43,741 nt of DNA from a virus: positions 1 to 43,741 of IMG/VR virus record IMGVR_UViG_3300029286_000086. The stretch is one strand, 5' to 3'. Each line of letters opens with the position of its first letter. Positions within the stretch are counted from its first letter, which is position 1. Below, piece after piece: positions 1 through 6,303 of the stretch. The notes under the pieces were generated by a model. It ran no database searches and was not told where the DNA came from. It worked only from the letters and a program-made list of their open reading frames with translations. The translations under genes and the position numbers were made by a program.

Positions 1-143
1 GCTTGGCTGTTCCTCTCCAATTGCGCCAAAAATCAGGGTGTTTATTGGTATAAGAGAGTGGTAATGCCGCGCATCAAAGCGACACAACGCCAAACAAATT
101 CCCACAATTTCATCTGCCATTTATGTAAATGTGGATGTAATTT
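1..143. repeat. Terminal direct repeat, left copy
   Basis: Positions 1-143 match 43599-43741 with only two differences, at position 9 (g here, a at the right end) and position 135 (a here, c at the right end). This is what a circular or circularly permuted molecule gives when assembled as a line. It contains the end of the gene at 43462-43662 and runs into the 57-bp tandem repeat. The two mismatches lie near the edges and could be strain variation, assembly error or different copies of the tandem repeat. Confidence 0.9.
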
Positions 144-236
144 CATAACACAATTAGAGTTATGTAATTGTGGCATGCTATTTATGTAAATGTGGATGTA
201 ATTTCATAACACAATTAGAGTTATGTAATTGTGGCA
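119..236. repeat. 57-bp tandem repeat, two copies
   Basis: Units at 119-175 and 180-236 are identical over 57 bp with a 61-bp period and a 4-bp spacer. Each unit contains an inverted repeat, CATAAC - 9 nt - GTTATG, and ends in AATTGTGG. The element CCCACAATT just upstream (101-109) is the reverse complement of this end, so further pairing is possible. The array sits immediately before the TATA box and start of a ribbon-helix-helix gene, which suggests an operator array. An iteron-like replication origin is the alternative. Confidence 0.85.
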
Positions 237-242
237 GTTACC

Positions 243-251
243 TTTATATAT
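243..251 (+). promoter_or_regulatory. TATA box for the RHH gene
   Basis: TTTATATAT lies directly after the tandem repeat and about 34 nt before the GTG start at 281. Predicted transcription would begin near 272, leaving a very short leader carrying GGTGA. Confidence 0.6.
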
Positions 252-280
252 TTTTACATGCAAATTATGTTGGTGATTTT

Positions 281-508
281 GTGAAAACAGTAAGAATAGA
301 CAACATGACGTGGGAATTGCTTGTCCAGCTCAAGCTGAACAGGAAGCAAAAGACGATGGATGCAGTTATACGCCAGCTCATTCTGGCGGCATCCAAGACA
401 TCCAAGCCAGAAATCAAAACCGAGCCAGAGATAAAGTATGAAATCATCCCAAACGCATCGGAAGATGAAATAAAGAACGCCGAGCGTTTTGATGCGGAAG
501 CGGAATAA
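281..508 (+). CDS. Ribbon-helix-helix DNA-binding protein
   Basis: A 75-residue protein whose first 45 residues look like a ribbon-helix-helix domain: a short strand (KTVRID), a helix, a turn and a second helix (MDAVIRQLILAAS). Such proteins bind DNA as dimers, commonly as autorepressors or antitoxins. The GTG start at 281 is chosen because GGTGA ends 4 nt before it, a spacing used all over this genome. The upstream extension would read through the repeat array. The tail is acidic. The linker SKTSKPE is encoded by one copy of the dispersed 9-nt repeat. Its place just behind two inverted-repeat units suggests it controls its own promoter or the rightward arm. No toxin partner is visible. Confidence 0.7.
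   Translation: MKTVRIDNMTWELLVQLKLNRKQKTMDAVIRQLILAASKTSKPEIKTEPEIKYEIIPNASEDEIKNAERFDAEAE
388..408 (+). repeat. Dispersed 9-nt-unit repeat, copy 1
   Basis: GGCATCCAAGACATCCAAGC lies here. The 9-nt unit CATCCAAGA is repeated in frame and encodes the linker of the RHH protein. Confidence 0.6.
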
Positions 509-628
509 CCTGAGGAAAGCCTGACCACATCTGGTCGCCTTGCGCGTGGAACTTGCGTCTCTGCCAAGAAACAGCATTTGAATGAAACGCGCCTCTAGTT
601 CTGGTCAAGCCCTCAATGGTGATGCAAC

Positions 629-931
629 ATGAATAGAATGGCTGTCCTCAAGGCGGCAACCGCGTTTGCCGTTCTTGTTTTCGGCACAATCGGGATAATC
701 TACGAACACGAGCTTGTGCATATCCAGTTATGCAAATACTTCGGGGGAAACGCGACGGGAATACATTTCTCCCTCAACAGAGGCATATACACGACATGCC
801 CGAACGGCTCGCCTGAAATGTTGGGATGGCACGCGATGAACGAGATAGTCGGATATACCTTCGGCTTCATGTTTGTCCTCCTCCTCTTTATCAGGTTCGT
901 TGATGCCGCGTTTGCCTGTTTTGATTTTTGA
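629..931 (+). CDS. Small membrane protein with HExxH motif
   Basis: A 100-residue protein with a hydrophobic N-terminal segment (about residues 5-25), the motif HELVH at about residues 27-31, and a second hydrophobic segment at about 70-92. HExxH is the zinc-binding signature of many metalloproteases. Its position next to a membrane segment resembles the first half of M50-type intramembrane or membrane-linked peptidases, but no third zinc ligand motif is obvious in so short a protein. GGTGAT ends 5 nt before the ATG. The stretch 509-628 before it holds no gene. It could act as a small membrane protease or could simply be an unrelated membrane protein. Function is not established. Confidence 0.6.
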   Translation: MNRMAVLKAATAFAVLVFGTIGIIYEHELVHIQLCKYFGGNATGIHFSLNRGIYTTCPNGSPEMLGWHAMNEIVGYTFGFMFVLLLFIRFVDAAFACFDF

Positions 932-972
932 ACTCTTTTCTTTTCGCTCCGATGCCGTGCAAGCCTGATTTT

Positions 973-979
973 TTTATAG
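973..979 (+). promoter_or_regulatory. TATA box for the gene at 1004
   Basis: TTTATAG, preceded by a T run, is centred 28 nt before the ATG at 1004. That would give a transcript starting at or just before the start codon. Confidence 0.55.
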
Positions 980-1003
980 CCTCGCACGGCGGAACGTGAT
1001 AGG

Positions 1004-1384
1004 ATGGAATGGAAAAGTATGGATGCGATGAAGGCGGATACCGACCAGTTCTACGGAACGGAAGGCTACCACTTCAACCCTCTCTACAAGTCCATGAACT
1101 ACACCGATGGAATACAGTTCATCGGTGCGCATGGGTTTGGCTGGCTGATTGACGAAATCGGCATAAACCACCATGCGCGCATGGTCGAGGACGGCGCAGG
1201 GTTCTACATCGTTGTTCTCGACGTTAAGGACACCCGCGCCAAGCTGACGATATGCGTTGACATCGACGGCGCGAACCTCCAGGATGTTCTCGTGGAGAAG
1301 GAAATAGACCACACCGACGCGCCTGAAGGGCGGCTGACGCTCTACTGGCAGAACGGCGTTCTTTTCCTCCCGTCCGAGTATTGA
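1004..1384 (+). CDS. DUF6876-like protein
   Basis: A 126-residue soluble protein. The order of short motifs matches what I recall of the DUF6876 family, which is found in phages and plasmids: FYGTEGYHFNPLYKSM at the start, YTDGIQFIGAHGFGWLIDEI, then a strand-rich middle with an EIDHTDAPEG segment, and the ending LYWQNGVLFLPSEY. No function is known for that family. The start has a TATA box about 28 nt upstream and only a weak ribosome site, so the message may be leaderless. It is the first gene of a run of small genes spaced by a few bases. Confidence 0.7.
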   Translation: MEWKSMDAMKADTDQFYGTEGYHFNPLYKSMNYTDGIQFIGAHGFGWLIDEIGINHHARMVEDGAGFYIVVLDVKDTRAKLTICVDIDGANLQDVLVEKEIDHTDAPEGRLTLYWQNGVLFLPSEY

Positions 1385-1403
1385 ACGAAACGAGGTGAAA
1401 AGC

Positions 1404-1586
1404 ATGGACATGTGGGAAAAACTGCAATCCTTCCTGCCTTCCCCTAACGTCGAGGAGAAAATCGTCAATCTTCTTAAAACTCTTGACGAGTCCTCGCGCG
1501 AGGAACTGCTGGAGGAAGTGAAATACAATCTGGGCGGAGACGCGGTCGAGCGTATCAACTGCCGCCTCATGGAGGTGTCTCCATGA
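1404..1586 (+). CDS. Hypothetical small helical protein
   Basis: A 60-residue, charged, probably all-helical protein. The ATG at 1404 is chosen because GAGGTGA (1392-1398) sits 5 nt before it. A GTG inside that ribosome site is an unlikely start. Its last bases overlap the next gene (ATGA), so the two are probably translated together. No family recognised. Confidence 0.6.
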   Translation: MDMWEKLQSFLPSPNVEEKIVNLLKTLDESSREELLEEVKYNLGGDAVERINCRLMEVSP

Positions 1587-1828
1587 GCGGTCTTTGCCCT
1601 AACTGCGGGGAACATATAAAATCCCTCGCAAACTATCAGGACACGACGGTGCGCTTCGACGTTATGCTTGACGGCGATTGGGGAACAGTCGAGTGTATCA
1701 AATGCGGCGGGGAAATCTCCGAAATAAAATCGGAAGACGACGCTGTCTCTTTCCTTAAAGGCGAGATGGATGCCGTGATGCAAGCGAAATACGACAAACT
1801 GCGAGGTGAAGAACATGAGCATGACTAA
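1583..1828 (+). CDS. Zinc-ribbon protein
   Basis: An 81-residue protein with two CxxC knuckles, CPNCGEH near the N-terminus and CIKCGGE in the middle, which together would bind one zinc as a zinc ribbon. The C-terminal half is acidic and helical. It starts in an ATGA overlap with the gene before it, with GGAGGTG upstream. Zinc ribbons of this size in viruses usually bind nucleic acid or a host protein. The exact role is unknown. Confidence 0.7.
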   Translation: MSGLCPNCGEHIKSLANYQDTTVRFDVMLDGDWGTVECIKCGGEISEIKSEDDAVSFLKGEMDAVMQAKYDKLRGEEHEHD

Positions 1829-2180
1829 GGAAACGCCCGAATTCAAGGAGACATTCGGGACAGTCGAGACAGAGGGCAAGTATGCCCCAGACCCGCCAAT
1901 CAAAGGCACGATGCCCGACATCATCGACGACATAATCTCCTATTTTGAGGAGAACATGCAGGTCGATGGTCTCCCCGCGCACCGAGGCGAGGAACAGCCC
2001 GACATTGAAACCTATATCGGAGACAAAATTGCAGCGCGTGATTTTGTCATCGGAAAGATACAGGATTTCATCAATGCCGAATTCAAGCGCAAGCAGGGGC
2101 ATTTCGGCAAGTGCGAGGAAGGCGAGGTCGAGATATTCGAAGACAGCGAGCCTTCGATGGACAAGAACGATTTGGATTGA
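1815..2180 (+). CDS. Hypothetical acidic protein
   Basis: A 121-residue, strongly acidic protein with no recognised domain. The ATG at 1815 is preceded by GAGGTGA at 1804-1810 and overlaps the end of the zinc-ribbon gene. Its acidic character (PDIIDDIISYFEE, EGEVEIFEDSEPS) could suit a DNA-mimic or a protein-binding role, but that is speculation. Confidence 0.6.
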   Translation: MSMTKETPEFKETFGTVETEGKYAPDPPIKGTMPDIIDDIISYFEENMQVDGLPAHRGEEQPDIETYIGDKIAARDFVIGKIQDFINAEFKRKQGHFGKCEEGEVEIFEDSEPSMDKNDLD

Positions 2181-2189
2181 GGTGGAACT

Positions 2190-2378
2190 ATGCCAAGAAT
2201 ATGCAAGGTCTGTGAAGTGAAGATTGACCATCTGATAAACACGCAGATATGCGAGGAGTGCGCGCAGCTCACTTACTTCGAGCAAATGCTTATCATGAAG
2301 CTTGGAGACGTGAGCTACAAGCTGGTCTGCCTTGAGGAAGCGATACGCGACGGTCAGCGCGGCGGGCAGGGCGATTAG
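2190..2378 (+). CDS. Small zinc-knuckle protein
   Basis: A 62-residue protein with CKVC (residues 5-8) and CEEC (residues 21-24), enough to bind one zinc, followed by a helical tail. GAGGTGG lies 5 nt before the ATG. It ends the first small-gene run. A 121-bp non-coding leader follows before ku. Confidence 0.65.
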   Translation: MPRICKVCEVKIDHLINTQICEECAQLTYFEQMLIMKLGDVSYKLVCLEEAIRDGQRGGQGD

Positions 2379-2389
2379 TATATCCGACT

Positions 2390-2484
2390 ATGCTAAAAAT
2401 CCCATTTTTAGCATATCTGGAAAGTTTTGTGTGGTCATAATCACACATAACCCAGAAGCTTTGCATGGTCTTAGCCATGCAAAG
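2390..2484 (+). promoter_or_regulatory. Three consecutive hairpins in the ku leader
   Basis: Three perfect inverted repeats follow each other in 95 bp. The first is ATGCTAAAAAT-CCC-ATTTTTAGCAT (2390-2414, 11-bp stem). The second is TGTGTG - 8 nt - CACACA (2428-2447). The third is CTTTGCATGG-TCTTAG-CCATGCAAAG (2459-2484, 10-bp stem). The last one ends two bases before the AAGGAGG ribosome site of ku. They could be operators for dimeric regulators, or RNA hairpins acting as a terminator/attenuator (the first has a T5 run in its right arm) and as control of the ribosome site. Confidence 0.7.
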
Positions 2485-2499
2485 TAAGGAGGTCAGACT

Positions 2500-3267
2500 A
2501 TGACAGGAACAATGAAGGCGGGCGCAACCCGCAGGACATTGACCATCATGGTCGGCAAGCTTCCTCTGGTTGTCAAGTATAACGCGGTCTCGAAAGAGGC
2601 TGAAAGCGGCAACCATATGTTCAGCCCGTCAGGCAATCCGATAAAGCTAAAGCGGATTGACGCGGTGACTGGCGAGGAAGTTGCCTTTGGCGACATAGTC
2701 AAAGGCAGGGAGATAGGGGATAAGGTCATCCTCTTTTCCAAAGCCGAACTTGATAGCGTCAGCGCAAAGAGCGAAGGCACGGTCTCGAAGGTGCAGGTCG
2801 TGGATTGCCCGAACATCCCATCTGAGAATGTAAGGGTGAGGTATTTCGTGCAGCCGCAGAACCAAACCTTTTGGGACATGATAGGCGGCAGGCTGAAGGC
2901 GCGGAAGCAGGCACTCAGGTTCATCTGGGTGGGCGGAAGCCAAGAGAGGGAAAGCTACCTGTATTTTGACGGCGACGTGCCGACATTGGTTCAGATGCTA
3001 TTCCCAAGCGAAGTGCTTGAGAAGCCGAGCATACCGACAAACGACAATGCAGCAACGGCGGCAGGGATTGACGCGCTTCTTGACATCTTCAGGAACACCG
3101 ACATCCCGACGCCTGAGGAACAGCGCAACAAGGCGATGGATGAACTGATTGAAGCGAAGCTGACAGGCAAGGAACTCCCTGTATTCGAGACACCCAAGAC
3201 ATCCAAGACGCAGACAGCAGAGGACTTGCTTGCCGAGAGCCTAATCTTGGCGAAGGCGAGCAAATGA
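2500..3267 (+). CDS. ku: Ku-family DNA end-binding protein
   Basis: A 255-residue protein that matches the bacterial/archaeal Ku core throughout. KLKRIDAVTGEEVAFGDIVK (residues 49-68) corresponds to the Ku segment with conserved GEEV and a following KG, then KVILFSKAELDSVSAKS, a strand into YFVQP, and FIWVGGSQERESYLYF followed by LVQMLFPSEVLEKP. Length agrees with short prokaryotic Ku proteins. Prokaryotic Ku forms a homodimeric ring on double-strand ends and recruits a ligase for end joining. Some mycobacteriophages carry Ku to close their genomes. The C-terminus is a linker (ETPKTSKTQT, encoded by a dispersed repeat copy) and a short helix. GGAGG lies 7 nt before the ATG. A ligase gene lies about 5 kb downstream on the same strand. 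Confidence 0.85.
   Translation: MTGTMKAGATRRTLTIMVGKLPLVVKYNAVSKEAESGNHMFSPSGNPIKLKRIDAVTGEEVAFGDIVKGREIGDKVILFSKAELDSVSAKSEGTVSKVQVVDCPNIPSENVRVRYFVQPQNQTFWDMIGGRLKARKQALRFIWVGGSQERESYLYFDGDVPTLVQMLFPSEVLEKPSIPTNDNAATAAGIDALLDIFRNTDIPTPEEQRNKAMDELIEAKLTGKELPVFETPKTSKTQTAEDLLAESLILAKASK
3189..3210 (+). repeat. Dispersed 9-nt-unit repeat, copy 2
   Basis: The sequence begins GACACCCAAGACATCCAAGA. It encodes ETPKTSKT in the C-terminal linker of Ku. It is close to copy 3 in the VWA gene, with ETPKTLKT. Confidence 0.6.
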
Positions 3268-3383
3268 AACCTTCAGGTGTGTTCGGATATATTCCCTGCG
3301 ATAGTTGCAAATCTGCAATCTCTCCAGAGGAATACAAGAAAGGAAAAGGATTGTGTATTCCGTGCGTGCGGGCTATGCAATAA
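3264..3383 (+). CDS. Tiny zinc-knuckle protein
   Basis: A 39-residue protein with CDSC (12-15) and CIPC (31-34), spaced as in a single zinc finger. The ATG overlaps the ku stop codon (ATGA), so translation is probably coupled. It resembles the product at 6172-6303 in size and layout. Both may be adaptor-like zinc proteins. No family assigned. Confidence 0.6.
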   Translation: MKPSGVFGYIPCDSCKSAISPEEYKKGKGLCIPCVRAMQ

Positions 3384-3395
3384 GGAGGTAAGGTT

Positions 3396-4268
3396 ATGCC
3401 AAAGCAGATTGACATAGATAAAGTCCGAGACAAAATCGGATTTATCGACGAGAATGGAACTGTCCTGCCCGAACTGGCATACGCCCTCAACAACGGCGCA
3501 AACGTCTTGATGACCGGCGACACAGGAACGGGAAAGACGTTTGTAGCCGAGCAGTTGTGCGAGGCGGTTGGCTGGAAATATTCCACGCTCAACTTCTACA
3601 ACACGACCAACGCCACGAAAATCCTCGGCGGGTATAAGCCCGTCGAGGGTAAATTCCTCTGGCTTGACGGCGTATTGACCGAATGTATGCGGGAAGGCAA
3701 GGTCTTTATCGGCGAGGAGGCTAACTTCATGCGAAGCGATGTCTCCTCGGTTCTTTATCCGATAATGGACTTCAGAAGAACGACGGTGCTTGATGAACAT
3801 CCGTCTCCCTCTGAAATGGAGAAGGGGGTTTTCAAGCCTGAGATTGTGAAGGCGCATCCTGATTTCAGGATTATCCTCACCTGCAACCTGAATTATCGCG
3901 GAACCGAGAAGTTCAATGCCGCGATAAAGAACAGGATAGGCAGCTATATCAGGGTGGATTACCTCACGGCGACGCTCGAAAGCGCGTTCATCGTGAAGAA
4001 ATTCGGGATTGACAAGGAGGTGGCGGCGAAGATGTGCAAGGTTGCCGCATCCCTGCGCGCCAACAGGGAGAAGACAGGCTACGACCCTGTTTCTACTCGT
4101 ATTGTCGAGGAGTGGGCAAGGCACATATCAAAAGGCATCCCTCCTCTCCAAGCCGCGCAGAACACCATTGTGCCGTGCATCACCGACGACCCGAAGGAAC
4201 AGGGAACGCTGACCGAATTCATATTCGGGCAGTTCAACGCGAAGAAACGGGGTGACGACGATGACTGA
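3396..4268 (+). CDS. MoxR/CbbQ-type AAA+ ATPase
   Basis: A 290-residue AAA+ ATPase. Walker A is GDTGTGKT (41-48), the Walker B region is VFIGEE (103-108), and a sensor segment reads ILTCNLNYRGTEKFNAAIKN with an arginine-finger-like R just after. This is the layout of the MoxR/NirQ/CbbQ group, ATPases that remodel partner proteins together with a VWA-domain protein. The gene overlaps the next one, which is exactly such a VWA protein. Such pairs are also seen in some archaeal and bacterial tailed viruses, but their viral role is not settled. GGAGG lies 7 nt before the ATG. Confidence 0.88.
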   Translation: MPKQIDIDKVRDKIGFIDENGTVLPELAYALNNGANVLMTGDTGTGKTFVAEQLCEAVGWKYSTLNFYNTTNATKILGGYKPVEGKFLWLDGVLTECMREGKVFIGEEANFMRSDVSSVLYPIMDFRRTTVLDEHPSPSEMEKGVFKPEIVKAHPDFRIILTCNLNYRGTEKFNAAIKNRIGSYIRVDYLTATLESAFIVKKFGIDKEVAAKMCKVAASLRANREKTGYDPVSTRIVEEWARHISKGIPPLQAAQNTIVPCITDDPKEQGTLTEFIFGQFNAKKRGDDDD

Positions 4269-6108
4269 CGACCCGAAGCCATTGCCAATCAGGCATCCAA
4301 GCGAGGGAATTCCCTGGTCGGAACTGGCAGGAATGGCTACAGCCAAGCCCCACACGGAAGACGAGAAGGCGATTGAGAAACGCCTCAACCTAGAAGCCAA
4401 TATGCTGACTCAGGTTCTTCTTGGAAGAACGGTGGCGGTCTCGCTTGGAAGGTTCGGCGACGAGAAGTTCGGGACATCGGTTGATATGGAAACCGGCAAG
4501 GTGAAGATTGCCTATCTCACGAAGGATGAGGAAGTCCTCAAAGGCTCTCTTTATCACGAGATATTCCATGTCCTGCTGACCGAAACGCCGGACTACAGGA
4601 AGCACGGCGTTCCCGACGAGGATTTGAAGCTGCTGCATCTTCAGCTCAATTCGCTTGAGGATTACCGCATCGAGCATATCGGCGGCACGAAGCTGTATCC
4701 GCCTGCCGACTACTATATCTGGTGGGCGGCGCGGTGGTGGAGGCAGAAAGGCGTTCATTCGCGCCCAGTCGGCTCGATTGCCGATAATCCTATGATGTGC
4801 CTGCACTATCTTCTCGACAACATGGATTTGACGAGGTTCGTGGCAGACAAGGCTTTGAGGAAGGAGATACGCGCCATCGCAAAGGAGCTGAAGGAGAAGA
4901 AATTCTACGAGTTGAACACAACTGAGGAATTATTCCCTCTGGCGCGCGATGCCTATTACCGCCTCAAGCCATGGTTGCCGGCAGATAAAGAAGCCGGTGC
5001 TGACATGGAAGGTGCAATAGTCTCAGGAGTCTCAGGTGCGGGAGAGCGCAAGAAGGCTCTTTTTCCAGATGCTTCCAAAGTTGGAGCCGGTTTGGAGACA
5101 CCCAAGACATTAAAGACATCGGAAGAAGCACTCAAGTCCATGATTGAGAAAAAGGCGGAAGCCGTTGCTGAGGGCGAAGGAAGCCTCAAGGCTGTCAGCG
5201 ATAGCCCAAGGATTACAACGGAAAAACAGGAGAAAGACTATGCACGCCCCTACACTCCCCAGATAAGGGTTTTCCATGAGCCGATTGAGGGAGGAGAAAA
5301 GATAATTCTCGACCCGAACATGCAGGCTGAAGGCAGGCGTATAGGAAGGGAACTGACACAACTCCTAAAGCTGGAAGACCGAAGCAAACAGCATTGTGAG
5401 GATGGCGACTTGGATATGGATGCCGTTTTTCAGGGCATTATGGAGGGCAGAGGCAGCCTTCGGAGGAAAGATATATTCTCAACCGAGATACCTTTAATCC
5501 GAAAGCACACCGTCCTCATACTGATAGACTTCTCTGGGAGCATGAGAGGGTATAGGGAGACGTGCGCTCGCAACGCCGCGCTGATGATTGGCAGCGCACT
5601 GGATGAAATGAATATAACATACGCGGTGCGCGGGTTTGGCGCGGAAACCAACAAGCTCGTGATTGCGGATTTTGTCCTCAAGGATTTTGGTCGCCCACTA
5701 GACCTTGATAAGCTTGCTCGACACAATAGCGGGCAATATGGTCAGAACAGGGACAGCGACAGCCTGCGGCGCGCGGTTGAGGTCATCAAAGGAGAAAGCG
5801 GGAAGAAAATCATTTTCGTAATCTCCGATGGGCAGCCGGCTCACCCGGATGGCGTGAAGGATTACCGTGCCTTCAACAAGCAATCTCATATGGATATGAT
5901 ACACGCCATCCGCGACGCTGAAGACATGGGTATAAGCGTCATCGGTGTAGGCATCACGGCTGATGCCGCCGAATTCATTGAGACCGCATACAGCAAGGGC
6001 TTCTTTATTCAGAAGCTCGATGAACTGCCTGAGAAACTCATTGAAATCTACTTGAAGGAGACTGAAGAACTGCGCGGGAACAGGTTTCATGCCTTTACAA
6101 TGGCATGA
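4261..6108 (+). CDS. VWA-domain protein with N-terminal HExxH
   Basis: A 615-residue protein, partner of the MoxR ATPase. The N-terminal part carries HEIFH at about 99-103 and EDYRIE at about 133-138, an arrangement known from CobT-like and related MoxR-linked proteins with a metallopeptidase-like domain. The middle (about 245-330) is a low-complexity linker that includes a dispersed repeat copy (ETPKTLKT). The C-terminal third is a von Willebrand A domain with the metal-binding DFSGS motif at about 423-427. ATG at 4261 is preferred over a GTG 9 nt upstream because GGGGTGA ends 5 nt before it. It overlaps the ATPase gene by 8 bp. The pair probably acts as a chaperone/remodelling machine. Confidence 0.85.
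   Translation: MTDDPKPLPIRHPSEGIPWSELAGMATAKPHTEDEKAIEKRLNLEANMLTQVLLGRTVAVSLGRFGDEKFGTSVDMETGKVKIAYLTKDEEVLKGSLYHEIFHVLLTETPDYRKHGVPDEDLKLLHLQLNSLEDYRIEHIGGTKLYPPADYYIWWAARWWRQKGVHSRPVGSIADNPMMCLHYLLDNMDLTRFVADKALRKEIRAIAKELKEKKFYELNTTEELFPLARDAYYRLKPWLPADKEAGADMEGAIVSGVSGAGERKKALFPDASKVGAGLETPKTLKTSEEALKSMIEKKAEAVAEGEGSLKAVSDSPRITTEKQEKDYARPYTPQIRVFHEPIEGGEKIILDPNMQAEGRRIGRELTQLLKLEDRSKQHCEDGDLDMDAVFQGIMEGRGSLRRKDIFSTEIPLIRKHTVLILIDFSGSMRGYRETCARNAALMIGSALDEMNITYAVRGFGAETNKLVIADFVLKDFGRPLDLDKLARHNSGQYGQNRDSDSLRRAVEVIKGESGKKIIFVISDGQPAHPDGVKDYRAFNKQSHMDMIHAIRDAEDMGISVIGVGITADAAEFIETAYSKGFFIQKLDELPEKLIEIYLKETEELRGNRFHAFTMA
5097..5120 (+). repeat. Dispersed 9-nt-unit repeat, copy 3
   Basis: GACACCCAAGACATTAAAGA and four further bases. 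In frame in the VWA gene linker, encoding ETPKTLKTS. Confidence 0.55.
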
Positions 6109-6130
6109 ACTTGTTCGGAAAGAGCATACC

Positions 6131-6140
6131 TTTATATAAT
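6131..6140 (+). promoter_or_regulatory. TATA box before the gene at 6172
   Basis: TTTATATAAT is centred about 36 nt before the ATG at 6172 and lies in a 63-bp gap after the VWA gene, so a new transcript likely starts here. Confidence 0.6.
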
Positions 6141-6171
6141 AGGTATGTTGTAATGAAGGAGTGTGATAAAG

Positions 6172-6303
6172 ATGGCTGGAAGAAATCCGACAGTTTGGCA
6201 GTGCCAGTCCGACCCGAAGCATAAAATCATCGGGAAGAATGGTTTCTGCCTTGAATGTGCTGCCTATACAGGCAAAAGAGTAGAAAGTTGGAGAGGTGTT
6301 TGA
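6172..6303 (+). CDS. Tiny zinc-knuckle protein
   Basis: A 43-residue protein: WQCQSDPKHK followed by GFCLECAAYTGKR. Cys and His are placed as in a small zinc finger (C11, H17, C26, C29). GGAGTGTGAT precedes the ATG. It directly abuts the next gene (TGA then ATG), and has its own TATA box, making it the first gene of a new transcription unit. Function unknown. Confidence 0.6.
   Translation: MAGRNPTVWQCQSDPKHKIIGKNGFCLECAAYTGKRVESWRGV

Noticed and set aside
119-236. CRISPR-like array from the repeated units
   Set aside because: Only two units with a 4-bp spacer; no spacer-sized unique sequence between them.
974-1933. Long leftward open frame of 319 codons opposite the small rightward genes
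   Set aside because: It overlaps four rightward genes with good ribosome sites and one with family likeness; its own protein is rich in Arg, Ser and Val in a way typical of antisense frames.
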